A stretch of 64,000 nucleotides of DNA, taken from Clostridiales bacterium (lineage in GTDB: Bacteria; Bacillota; Clostridia; Christensenellales; CAG-138). The stretch spans positions 10,248 through 74,247 of the forward strand of contig SFEL01000014.1 of the NCBI GenBank assembly GCA_004557245.1, in the 5' to 3' direction. The notes under the pieces are model-generated. The model was not told where the DNA came from. It saw only the letters and a program-made list of their open reading frames with translations, and ran no database searches. Positions 38,702 to 46,453 of this stretch are shown here, in pieces. Both the position numbers and the translations under genes were made by a program. Position 1 is the stretch's first letter. Every line of letters begins with the position of its first letter.

Positions 38702-39332
38702 GAGCGATAAGCCTAAGCTCACGAGCGTATTCCTTAACGGCATAATCACGGAGAACCCCACCTTCCGCCTGGTTCTCGGCACCTGCCCCACCATAGCGAC
38801 CACCACCAGCGTCATAAACGCGGTGGGCATGGGCGCGGCGGCGTCCTTCGTGCTGATAGGCTCCAACTTCGTTATTTCACTGCTCAGGAACTTTATTCCC
38901 GACAAGGTGCGCATACCTTGCTTCATAGTGGTCATATGCACCTTTGTTACCATAGTACAGCTCCTGCTGCAGGCATTCGTTCAAAGCCTTTATGCGAGCC
39001 TGGGCATGTTTATACCGCTGATAGTGGTAAACTGCATAATACTTGCCCGCGCGGAAGCCTTCGCCAGCAAAAACGGGCCTCTGGCCTCTGCGGTGGACGG
39101 CCTTGGCATGGGCCTCGGCTTCACCCTGGCTATCTCCATCATCGCCTGTGTCCGTGAGCTTCTGGGTACCGGCTGCATTGCCGGCATCAACCTCCTCGGC
39201 TCCGGATATGAGCCTATGCTCATATCCACCATGGCTCCCGGCGGCTTTATGATATTCGGCCTCACCCTCGGCGTGGCCAACATCATAATGAAGAGCATCG
39301 AAAAGAAAAAGAAAGCAAAGGAGGCCGCATAA
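38694..39332 (+). CDS. rnfE: Rnf complex subunit E
   Basis: A 212-residue six-helix membrane subunit (ENPTFRLVLGTCPTIATT, GMFIPLIVVNCIILARAEAF, GMGLGFTLAISIIACVRE). It overlaps rnfD by eight bases. In almost all rnf operons rnfG lies between D and E; here there is no room for it. The C-terminus ends in a Lys-rich cytoplasmic tail. Confidence 0.95.
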   Translation: MSKSDKPKLTSVFLNGIITENPTFRLVLGTCPTIATTTSVINAVGMGAAASFVLIGSNFVISLLRNFIPDKVRIPCFIVVICTFVTIVQLLLQAFVQSLYASLGMFIPLIVVNCIILARAEAFASKNGPLASAVDGLGMGLGFTLAISIIACVRELLGTGCIAGINLLGSGYEPMLISTMAPGGFMIFGLTLGVANIIMKSIEKKKKAKEAA

Positions 39333-39935
39333 ATGACTCCTGTAATGCAAACCAACAGCTGCGGCAACGTGCTGCTCTTCTTCGTGAGCTGCGTGCTGAG
39401 CCATAACTTCATCTTTTCCCGCTTCCTCGGCTGCTGCCCCTTCCTGGGTGTATCAAATAAGGTCGAGACCGCGGCGGGCATGGGCCTTGCGGTTACCTTT
39501 GTCATGGGCCTTGCATCCCTGTTCACCTCCGCAGTCTATCAGTATGTGCTGTATCCCCTCCAGCTTACTTATCTGGATACTATAAGCTTCATACTGATAA
39601 TTGCGGGCCTCGTCCAGTTCGTGGAGATGTTCCTCAAGAAGTCCAGTCCTGCGCTGTACAAATCCCTGGGCATTTACCTCCCCCTGATAACCACCAACTG
39701 CGCGGTTCTGGGCGTTGCTACCCTGAACACCAGTGCACAGTATGACATACTTTCCGCCGTTCTCAACGGCGTGTTCGGCGCACTGGGCTTCCTGCTTGCC
39801 ATAACCCTTATGGCCGGCGTGCGCGAGCGTCTGGAAACCTCACATATACCAGATCAGTTCAAGGGCTTCCCCATAGGCTTGTTCATTGCTGGCCTGATGT
39901 CCGTAGCTTTTATGGGTTTCAACGGATTGGTATAA
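39333..39935 (+). CDS. rnfA: Rnf complex subunit A
   Basis: A 200-residue six-helix membrane protein, homologous to RnfE and facing it in inverted topology. LLFFVSCVLSHNFIFSRFLG and LGIYLPLITTNCAVLGVA are family marks; cysteines in both RnfA and RnfE hold an intramembrane iron site in known complexes. ATG directly follows the rnfE stop. Confidence 0.95.
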   Translation: MTPVMQTNSCGNVLLFFVSCVLSHNFIFSRFLGCCPFLGVSNKVETAAGMGLAVTFVMGLASLFTSAVYQYVLYPLQLTYLDTISFILIIAGLVQFVEMFLKKSSPALYKSLGIYLPLITTNCAVLGVATLNTSAQYDILSAVLNGVFGALGFLLAITLMAGVRERLETSHIPDQFKGFPIGLFIAGLMSVAFMGFNGLV

Positions 39936-39950
39936 GAAAGGAAATAATAG

Positions 39951-40760
39951 ATGAACGTTACTGCTATAATTCTTTCTGCTGGCGTTATGACAGTGCTGGG
40001 TGTGCTGTTTGGCGTTATACTTACCATTGCCGATAAAAAATTTAAGGTAGAAGTGGATCCCCGCGTCGAGGCTGTGCGTGCATGCCTGGGCGGCGCCAAT
40101 TGCGGCGCCTGCGGTTACGCTGGCTGCGATGCCTTCGCTGATGCCGTAGTGGCCGGCAAGGCCCCCGTAAACGGGTGTTCCCCCTCCGGCGCTAAGGGCG
40201 CCGAGGCCATAGCCGCCATAATGGGCGTTTCTGCCGAAGCAGAGGAGCGCAAGGTCGCCCGCGTCATCTGCCAGGGAGACTGCGGCGTAGCAAAGGAGCG
40301 CTATAACTATGATGGATATACCAGCTGCGCTACCGCAGCCGGTCTTGCCGGCGGCCCCAAGATGTGCCGTTTTGCCTGTATCGGCTTGGGGGACTGCGCT
40401 CAGGCCTGCGCATTCGGAGCAATAAAGATCGCTGACGGCCTGGCACATATCGACGAGGAGAAGTGCGTTGCCTGCGGACAGTGTGCAAATATCTGTCCCC
40501 GGGGCGTAATAGCTCTCAAGCCGGTGAACGAGACCGTGATCGTCTCCTGCCGCAATACCGACAGCGGGCGCGAAGCCAGGGCAGCCTGCATGAAGGCCTG
40601 TATCGCCTGCGGCCGCTGCACCAAAGAATGCCCCAACGACGCCATACACGTGGAGGGCGGCGTAGCCAAGATAGACGAGGCAAAGTGCACCCGCTGCGGC
40701 GCCTGCGCAAAGGTATGCCCCTGTAAGTGCATCATCGATTATCTGGACAGCATCGAATGA
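39951..40760 (+). CDS. rnfB: Rnf complex subunit B (ferredoxin-type)
   Basis: A 269-residue subunit that takes electrons from reduced ferredoxin. One N-terminal membrane helix (about 5-25) is followed by the CLGGANCGACGYAGCDAF cluster motif and then further [4Fe-4S] motifs: CVACGQCANICPRG, CIACGRCTKECPND and CTRCGACAKVCPCK. It closes the operon and is followed by a terminator. The set C-D-E-A-B is complete except for G. Confidence 0.95.
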   Translation: MNVTAIILSAGVMTVLGVLFGVILTIADKKFKVEVDPRVEAVRACLGGANCGACGYAGCDAFADAVVAGKAPVNGCSPSGAKGAEAIAAIMGVSAEAEERKVARVICQGDCGVAKERYNYDGYTSCATAAGLAGGPKMCRFACIGLGDCAQACAFGAIKIADGLAHIDEEKCVACGQCANICPRGVIALKPVNETVIVSCRNTDSGREARAACMKACIACGRCTKECPNDAIHVEGGVAKIDEAKCTRCGACAKVCPCKCIIDYLDSIE

Positions 40761-40773
40761 TCGCCATACCCGT

Positions 40774-40801
40774 AAGGGCCGGTAGTATACCGGCCCTTTT
40801 T
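40774..40801 (+). terminator. Terminator of the rnf operon
   Basis: Arms AGGGCCGG and CCGGCCCT followed by five T. Confidence 0.85.
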
Positions 40802-40863
40802 GTATGCCTTCAGGCATCGTGAAAAAGTATGTGTTTGCACTAAAAGTAATTTGCCAAAAAATA

Positions 40864-40893
40864 TTGACATGAGTGCCGAAAATAGTGTATACT
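40864..40893 (+). promoter_or_regulatory. Promoter of the tRNA cluster
   Basis: TTGACA (40864-40869), 18 bases, TATACT (40888-40893), about 30 bases before tRNA-Val. Confidence 0.8.
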
Positions 40894-40923
40894 AATCCTC
40901 GCAGTCTGAAAGGGCGTGCACGT

Positions 40924-40999
40924 GGGAGCATAGCTCAGCTGGGAGAGCACTTGCCTTACAAGCAAGGGGTCACAGGTTCGAGCCCTGTTGCTCCCACCA
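40924..40999 (+). tRNA. tRNA-Val (TAC)
   Basis: 76 nt with encoded CCA; acceptor GGGAGCA/TGCTCCC, anticodon loop CTTACAA. First gene of a five-tRNA cluster. Confidence 0.95.
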
Positions 41000-41002
41000 T
41001 TT

Positions 41003-41079
41003 GGTCCGGTAGTTCAGTTGGTTAGAATGCCAGCCTGTCACGCTGGAGGTCAGGGGTTCGAGCCCCCTCCGGATCGCCA
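41003..41079 (+). tRNA. tRNA-Asp (GTC)
   Basis: 77 nt with CCA; acceptor GGTCCGG/CCGGATC (one G-U pair), anticodon loop CTGTCAC. Confidence 0.95.
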
Positions 41080-41084
41080 TTGAT

Positions 41085-41160
41085 GCCTCGGTAGCTCAGT
41101 TGGTAGAGCAAGGGACTGAAAATCCCTGTGTCGGTGGTTCAAGTCCACTCTGAGGCACCA
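41085..41160 (+). tRNA. tRNA-Phe (GAA)
   Basis: 76 nt with CCA; acceptor GCCTCGG/CTGAGGC, anticodon loop CTGAAAA. Confidence 0.95.
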
Positions 41161-41165
41161 ATCCT

Positions 41166-41241
41166 GCGGGAATAGCTCATTTGGTAGAGCGCCGCCTTGC
41201 CAAGGCGGAGGTGGCGGGTTCGAGCCCCGTTTCCCGCTCCA
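41166..41241 (+). tRNA. tRNA-Gly (GCC)
   Basis: 76 nt with CCA; acceptor GCGGGAA/TTCCCGC, anticodon loop TTGCCAA. Confidence 0.95.
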
Positions 41242-41245
41242 CATC

Positions 41246-41319
41246 GGCACCATAGCCAAGCGGTAAGGCAGAGGTCTGCAAAACCTTCATCCCCGGTTCG
41301 ATTCCGGGTGGTGCCTCCA
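41246..41319 (+). tRNA. tRNA-Cys (GCA)
   Basis: 74 nt with CCA; acceptor GGCACCA/TGGTGCC, anticodon loop CTGCAAA. Confidence 0.95.
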
Positions 41320-41322
41320 GGA

Positions 41323-41358
41323 AAAAAAGCAGTGCTAGTATTATAGTACTGCTTTTTT
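41323..41358. terminator. Terminator of the tRNA cluster
   Basis: AAAAAAGCAGT and ACTGCTTTTTT arms right after tRNA-Cys. Confidence 0.85.
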
Positions 41359-41383
41359 GCTTACAACCATTTTTTTCATAGCA

Positions 41384-41690
41384 TCACACCAGCCCGGCCA
41401 CCACAGCTATGCTGATAACTATTACCACAGGGTAGCCCCAGGGCCAGTCTGGCTCCGGCATGTCGAATCTGATGCCGTGTCAGCCGACCATGAGGGTGAG
41501 GGGAGGGAATATGGCGGTGATTATAGTAAAGACCTTCATCAGCTTGTTTTGTTGAATGGGGGCTGGGAAAGATATGTCCAGAAAGGCTGGCTTACTATCT
41601 TTTCAGGATTGAGCACCTTGTTTAGATGAGTACCGGTAAGGCAGCCGGGTATGGCTATGCGGTTGAGCATATCAGGAGCAGAAGCTCGTT
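41384..41690 (-). pseudogene. corA magnesium-transporter remnant (C-terminal part)
   Basis: On the minus strand, codons from about 41560 read APIQQNKLMKVFTIITAIF and PPLTLMVG, then a TGA, then HGIRFDMPEPDWPWGYPVV and IVISIAVVAGLV. This is the end of CorA: first membrane helix, the place of the GMN selectivity motif and the second helix. The stop falls just before the GMN position and the motif itself reads GIR. Upstream DNA to about 41690 is frame-broken. A dead transporter gene. Confidence 0.8.
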
Positions 41691-41720
41691 ATTTTTTAGC
41701 ATTACTGAGTGGTCTCATGA

Positions 41721-41726
41721 TATAAT
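41721..41726 (+). promoter_or_regulatory. Extended -10 of the purine nucleoside phosphorylase gene
   Basis: TGATATAAT about 40 bases before the ATG. No clear -35. GGGAGGAAAAG is the ribosome site. Confidence 0.4.
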
Positions 41727-41767
41727 CAAAAACACACTTCAAAAATGACATAAGGGAGGAAAAGCAT

Positions 41768-42589
41768 ATGTATACCCTTGAACAATACAGAGAGAGCGCG
41801 GATAGCATAAGGGAACGGCTGGACGGCAGGCAGCCCGAGATATTGATGATACTCGGCACAGGCTTGGGCGGCCTGGGAGATAAAATAAAAAAGCCTGTCT
41901 ATATACCTTATGGTGACATACCTAATTTTAAGACAGCTACGGCTATTGGGCATATCGGCCGTTTTGTCGCAGGCGAGCTGGGCGGCAGGCAGGTACTTGT
42001 GATGCAGGGAAGGCTCCATGTGTACGAGGGCTATACTATGGCGGATGTGGCTTATCCGATACGGGTGGCGAAGCTTTTGGGCATTGACAAGTTGGTAATC
42101 ACAAACAACGCCGGGGGCATAAACAAAAGCTTTTGCCCTGGGAACCTCATGATAATAACCGACTATATAAAGTTTGCCCCCGGCAGCCCGCTGGCCGGGC
42201 CGAACATAGAGGAATTCGGCGGTCGGTTTCCGGATATGTCCCGCGTGTTCGACAAAGAGTACGGCGATATATTCAGGGCCATAGCAAATGAGCGGGGCGA
42301 AACAGTGCAGGAGGGAGTGTACTTCTACATGGCGGGGCCGCAGTTCGAGACGCCCGCCGAGATAAGGGCTATACGCGCCCTGGGCGGCGATGCGGTGGGC
42401 ATGAGCACCGTGCCTGAAGCTATAGCCGCCAACCACTGCGGCATGCGAATACTCGGCCTTACGCTGCTTACCTGTATGGCGGCAGGTGTAGCGGGTACCC
42501 CTATGGACACAGACGAGGTCATACGCATTGCCGAGGAAGGTGCCGGCCGCTTCGAGGCAATGATGACGGAGTTCGTGCGGAGAATATAA
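41768..42589 (+). CDS. Purine-nucleoside phosphorylase (trimeric type I)
   Basis: A 273-residue enzyme splitting inosine and guanosine with phosphate into base and ribose-1-phosphate. ILGTGLGGLGDKI, GRLHVYEGY, ITNNAGGIN and the purine-site MAGPQFETPAEIRAIRALGGDAVGMSTV are all present. This is the trimeric PNP/MTAP family rather than the DeoD hexamer. Single gene, closed by a terminator shared with the next leftward gene. Works with hpt (11.3 kb) in purine salvage. Confidence 0.95.
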   Translation: MYTLEQYRESADSIRERLDGRQPEILMILGTGLGGLGDKIKKPVYIPYGDIPNFKTATAIGHIGRFVAGELGGRQVLVMQGRLHVYEGYTMADVAYPIRVAKLLGIDKLVITNNAGGINKSFCPGNLMIITDYIKFAPGSPLAGPNIEEFGGRFPDMSRVFDKEYGDIFRAIANERGETVQEGVYFYMAGPQFETPAEIRAIRALGGDAVGMSTVPEAIAANHCGMRILGLTLLTCMAAGVAGTPMDTDEVIRIAEEGAGRFEAMMTEFVRRI

Positions 42590-42601
42590 GCAGAAAAACA
42601 G

Positions 42602-42628
42602 AGGAGCTTACGGTGGGAAGCTCCTTTT
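42602..42628. terminator. Bidirectional terminator
   Basis: Arms AGGAGCTT and AAGCTCCTTTT between convergent genes. Confidence 0.75.
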
Positions 42629-43648
42629 CTATGCCTCGGATATGTCTGCTATGAGCTCGTCTTCAAAGGCAAATTCGTAAAGCCTTGCGCAGGCTACCCC
42701 GTCCGATCCGGTTTCAATAAGCCCAATAAGGCGGCCGCTGCGGTCTGACAGGGGCGGGCGGCAGCAGTCAAAATTTCCCAGGAAATTTCTTATTTCGTCA
42801 ATGGAAAAGTCCATCTTGAGGGATCCTGTCATATATGACGCCGCCTCGCCGTCAAAGCCTTCACGGACTGCTTCGCAGAAGGCGATGACCAGCTTTTGCC
42901 TGTCGGCTGGGTATTTATACTCGCGGGTGAAAAAACCGGTTTCCGGGCAGTCGGCCGAAAAGCCGCCCCCCTGATATCTGTAGCGGGTTCGGCGCTGGTG
43001 GCCCAGCAGGGTGCCCAGCGGCTCTATGAGCGATACGCTGCCCTCCTCCAGCAATATGCTTTCGCCGTAAAGCTCCAGCAGCGAGTTCATGTTGTCGTCC
43101 AGCATGAGAAGCCTCTGCCGTCCGCCTTCAAATGTGGATACAGCTACCAGCTGCCGCCCGGCTACGCCGTAAAGCGTCAGTGACCCGTACTCGCCGGGGC
43201 CTATGGAAATGCAGCTGGACGACCTCCCGTCTTCCTCTATGAGCAGCTTCAGGCCGTTCTCGCGGAAAAGCGTAAGGTTGCGGCGGCTGCGGCCCTGCAT
43301 ATAGCCCAGCTGATCCAGCTCCCTGGGGAAGTCGGCGGGCTGTACGGGAAAATCGGCCGATGGGCCGAAATACATTTCATATACCCCGCCGGGCCAGCGG
43401 CAGAGGGAAACATCGGGTCCCTGTGTGGGCAGAGCCTCTCCGTCGCACAGGGACAGCTTCCGGGTGATGGGATACCTCCATGGGCCGAAGGAAAGGGGTA
43501 TGGCGGAAATAAAGTAATCCCCGTTATCACCGGCGGGCATGGCTATGTGGGAATCCGAGCGGCATTCCCCGAGTATCTGCCCGTTGACCTCTATGAGGGA
43601 GGGGGCTGCGGAGCGTATCACTATCAGCGGCACTGGAGACTGATACAT
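42629..43648 (-). CDS. Hypothetical protein, unrecognised family
   Basis: A 339-residue protein without signal peptide or clear membrane helix. The N-terminal half is beta-rich (VPLIVIRSAAPSLIEVNGQI, GEYGSLTLYGVAGRQLVAV) and the last 90 residues are helical (FCEAVREGFDGEAASYMTG, MDFSIDEIRNFLGNF). I do not recognise it. Codon use matches its neighbours, so it is a resident gene. It stands alone and is divergent from asnS. Confidence 0.65.
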   Translation of the reverse strand: MYQSPVPLIVIRSAAPSLIEVNGQILGECRSDSHIAMPAGDNGDYFISAIPLSFGPWRYPITRKLSLCDGEALPTQGPDVSLCRWPGGVYEMYFGPSADFPVQPADFPRELDQLGYMQGRSRRNLTLFRENGLKLLIEEDGRSSSCISIGPGEYGSLTLYGVAGRQLVAVSTFEGGRQRLLMLDDNMNSLLELYGESILLEEGSVSLIEPLGTLLGHQRRTRYRYQGGGFSADCPETGFFTREYKYPADRQKLVIAFCEAVREGFDGEAASYMTGSLKMDFSIDEIRNFLGNFDCCRPPLSDRSGRLIGLIETGSDGVACARLYEFAFEDELIADISEA

Positions 43649-43731
43649 GGCGAATTTATCCTCCGTAAGGTAGTGGACGTACTGTCATTTCAAATATTTA
43701 TTCCGGCGGCGGCAAAAATATCCCTGCCGCC

Positions 43732-43760
43732 TTGCAAAAGCGTGTGAGCGGGGATATAAT
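43732..43760 (+). promoter_or_regulatory. Promoter of asnS
   Basis: TTGCAA, 17 bases, TATAAT. The leader is only about 50 bases, with no T-box features. Confidence 0.6.
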
Positions 43761-43817
43761 GAAGGGCAAGCTTTATTTATGTAAAGTGAAAAAAGCGAAA
43801 CATTTGGAGGTATTCTC

Positions 43818-45197
43818 ATGATCAGACTGTGTGAACTGAACAAGGATCCCGCTAAGTACGCGGGCGAAGTTGAAATTGCCGGCTGGGTGCGCACCGTGCG
43901 CGACAGCAAGAATATTGGCTTTATAGAGCTGTCCGACGGCTCCTGCTTCAGGAACGTACAGGTGGTTTATGAGAATAATATACCCAACGATATAATAAAA
44001 CAAATAAATACCGGCTGTGCAATAAGCGTAGTTGGCGACCTCGTGCTCACTCCGGATGCAAAGCAGCCATTTGAGGTGAAGGCAAGGGAAATAAAGATAG
44101 AGGGCCTCTGCGCCAGCGATTATCCAATGCAGAAGAAACGGCACAGCCTCGAGTATCTGCGCACAATGCAGCACCTCAGGCCGCGCACCAACACTTTCCA
44201 GGCCACCTTCAGGGTCCGCAACGTAGTTGCGCAGGCCATACACCGCTTCTTTGACGACAGGGGCTTCCTGTATGTACATACCCCGCTCATCACCGCCAGC
44301 GACTGCGAGGGCGCGGGCGAGATGTTCCGCGTAACCACCCTGGATCTTGAGAACGTACCCAAGACCCCCGACGGCAAGGTGGACTACTCCGAGGATTTCT
44401 TCGGTACCAGCGCAAACCTGACCGTCAGCGGGCAGCTTTACGGCGAGGCATTCGCCCTTGCATTCAGGGATATATACACCTTCGGCCCTACCTTCCGCGC
44501 GGAGCAGAGCTACACCGCCCGCCACGCCGCGGAGTTCTGGATGATAGAGCCGGAGATGGCCTTCTGCGACCTGAAGGGGTATCTTGATACCGCAGAGGAC
44601 ATGGTAAAATACATAATCCGTACCGTAATGGAGCGCTGCCCGGACGAGCTGAGCTTCTTCAACAGCTTCGTCGACAAGGGCCTCATAGACCGCCTTAACA
44701 ACGTGGTGAACAATGACTTTGCCCGCATAACCTACACCGAGGCTGTGGATATACTCAAAAAGAGCGGTGCCAAGTTCGACTATCCGGTAGAGTGGGGGGC
44801 AGACCTTCAGACCGAGCACGAAAGATATCTGACCGAACAGATATATAAGAAGCCGGTGTTCGTTACCGATTACCCCAAGGATATCAAGGCCTTCTATATG
44901 CGACTTAATGACGACGGAAAGACCGTGGCGGCGGCAGACCTGCTGGTCCCCGGCGTAGGCGAGATAATAGGCGGCAGCCAGCGTGAGGAGCGCCTTGAGG
45001 TGCTGGAGAGCCGCATTAAGGAGATGGGCATGAAGGTAGAGGATTACGATTGGTATCTCGACCTGCGCAAATACGGCGGCGTTAAGCACGCGGGCTACGG
45101 ATTGGGCTTCGAGCGCATGGTAATGTACGTAACCGGCATGGCCAACATACGCGACGTGCTGCCCTTCCCCCGCACCACCGGCAGCCTCGAAATGTAA
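43818..45197 (+). CDS. asnS: Asparagine--tRNA ligase
   Basis: A 459-residue class II synthetase charging tRNA-Asn. The N-terminal OB-fold anticodon domain has EIAGWVRTVRDSKNIGFIEL. Motif 2 reads FRAEQSYTARHAAEFWMIEPE, typical of AsnRS, and motif 3 is GLGFERMVMYVTG. GGAGGTATT precedes the ATG. Monocistronic with a terminator at 45250. Confidence 0.96.
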   Translation: MIRLCELNKDPAKYAGEVEIAGWVRTVRDSKNIGFIELSDGSCFRNVQVVYENNIPNDIIKQINTGCAISVVGDLVLTPDAKQPFEVKAREIKIEGLCASDYPMQKKRHSLEYLRTMQHLRPRTNTFQATFRVRNVVAQAIHRFFDDRGFLYVHTPLITASDCEGAGEMFRVTTLDLENVPKTPDGKVDYSEDFFGTSANLTVSGQLYGEAFALAFRDIYTFGPTFRAEQSYTARHAAEFWMIEPEMAFCDLKGYLDTAEDMVKYIIRTVMERCPDELSFFNSFVDKGLIDRLNNVVNNDFARITYTEAVDILKKSGAKFDYPVEWGADLQTEHERYLTEQIYKKPVFVTDYPKDIKAFYMRLNDDGKTVAAADLLVPGVGEIIGGSQREERLEVLESRIKEMGMKVEDYDWYLDLRKYGGVKHAGYGLGFERMVMYVTGMANIRDVLPFPRTTGSLEM

Positions 45198-45249
45198 GGA
45201 GCTGCCGCAGGGATAATATCCCGGCTTAAAACCGCATATAAATTGACAG

Positions 45250-45281
45250 AAACCAAAGCTGATAGTGACGCTTTGGTTTTT
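45250..45281 (+). terminator. Terminator of asnS
   Basis: Arms AAACCAAAG and CTTTGGTTT followed by T-run. Confidence 0.85.
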
Positions 45282-45353
45282 GTTATTTTATGTATGTACT
45301 GCGGAAACATGGGAAATAATAGCAGCAACAAACATTGACGGAGGTAATTTTAT

Positions 45354-46187
45354 ATGGCCAATATACAGCGTGGCCGCACAGGCTGGAAAAAGGAGGAGGA
45401 CACACTGCTCTTTGCGGAGATAGAAAAGAGCGTGGGCAGAGGGACTCCGCTTAAAAGCGTGTTTGAGGCGGTGGCGGAACAGACGGGGCGAAAGCCAAAC
45501 AGCGTAAGAAACTATTACTATGCCCGCATAAAGGAAAGGGATCTCAGCACTACAGCTCTTCACGCGGGTGCGTTCGTGCCTTTTACCGAGGAGGAGATAC
45601 ATTCCCTGCTCCGAACGGTGCTCAGCGCCCAGGCAAACGGCATATCCGTCCGCTACTGCACCATGAGCATGGGCGGCGGGGACAACAGGGCAATGCTGCG
45701 CTACCAGAACAAATACCGGGCGCTGCTGAAGAACCGGCCGGCATTGGTAAGGCAGGTAGCCGAGGAGCTGAAGGCAGAGGGGGTGGACTTTGACCCGTAC
45801 TGCACCCCAAAGCAGAGCGAAGGACGCGGAAAGGCGGCAGGCAGCGTGACGGCGCGTATAAACAGGCTTAAGGGAATGGACGGCGCGGCGTTTATAGAGG
45901 GGCTTGACTACATCACCTCCATAGCCGAGGAAGCCGAAAAGAAGGAGGAGACGTACCGCCGTACCGAAAGCGAGCTACGGGAGCGCATACGCCGTCAGGA
46001 AGAGGAGATCAACGCCCAGCAGGGCAGATTCCACGCGCTGCTTCTGATGTACCGCAGGCTTGTCAGCGCCAACCGTGACTTTATAGGCATGGCCGGCAGG
46101 GAGACGGGGCCGGTATCGGAATACGCAAGGCAGCTTGCCCGCAGCGTTGCGGACTGCGAAAAGGCGCTCACCGAATATCAGGCGTAA
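45354..46187 (+). CDS. Myb/SANT-type DNA-binding protein (RsfA-like)
   Basis: A 277-residue protein. Residues about 8-62 form a Myb/SANT-like helix-turn-helix (GWKKEEDTLLFAEIEKSVGR, TGRKPNSVRNYYYARIKER), the type found in the prespore regulator RsfA and in other Clostridial regulators. The C-terminal part has a coiled coil (about 195-225: EEAEKKEETYRRTESELRER). It may be a sporulation-related regulator; targets are unknown. GGAGG precedes the ATG. Copy 5 of the dispersed repeat follows. Confidence 0.75.
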   Translation: MANIQRGRTGWKKEEDTLLFAEIEKSVGRGTPLKSVFEAVAEQTGRKPNSVRNYYYARIKERDLSTTALHAGAFVPFTEEEIHSLLRTVLSAQANGISVRYCTMSMGGGDNRAMLRYQNKYRALLKNRPALVRQVAEELKAEGVDFDPYCTPKQSEGRGKAAGSVTARINRLKGMDGAAFIEGLDYITSIAEEAEKKEETYRRTESELRERIRRQEEEINAQQGRFHALLLMYRRLVSANRDFIGMAGRETGPVSEYARQLARSVADCEKALTEYQA

Positions 46188-46194
46188 CTTACAT

Positions 46195-46388
46195 TAAGCC
46201 TTGGGGTTGTTAAGGGGCCGCAGCCCCTTATGGCTTTATTCGGATTTGGCGACATGTGCGGCAAATCCGCAAAAAGCGCTTGCGCAGCAAGGCTTTCCCT
46301 GCATTCGGTGCTGGCCGCGCAATAGGCGCAAGCACCGGATGAAAAAAACTCGAAAAAGTGGTTTTTAACCACTTTTTCGAAAGCTTTA
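46195..46388 (+). repeat. Dispersed multi-hairpin repeat, copy 5 (subtype B)
   Basis: Has TTAAGGGGCCGCAGCCCCTT and the subtype B middle with a CGGTGCT/AGCACCG stem, where copy 3 has TATGCT/AGCAGA; both arms changed together. It ends with the AAAAAGTGG/CCACTTTTT hairpin. Confidence 0.8.
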
Positions 46389-46413
46389 ACTGTGCCGCTT
46401 GCCATGGTATAAT
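46386..46413 (+). promoter_or_regulatory. Promoter of the rarA-tldD-pmbA operon
   Basis: TTAACT, 16 bases, TATAAT, at the very end of repeat copy 5. Confidence 0.5.
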
Positions 46414-46453
46414 TTACTATAAGGTAAATTACAGCAAAGGAAAGGTAAGCGGC

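Noticed and set aside
36202..40760. A hidden rnfG within the rnf operon, including other frames
   Set aside because: D and E overlap by eight bases, and no FMN-binding domain with an SGAT-type motif appears in the operon or its flanks.
41357..41629. 90-codon rightward frame
   Set aside because: Lies opposite the readable corA remnant; its product has no protein character.
43760..43817. T-box leader before asnS
   Set aside because: The leader is only about 50 bases and has no specifier hairpin, T-box sequence or terminator.
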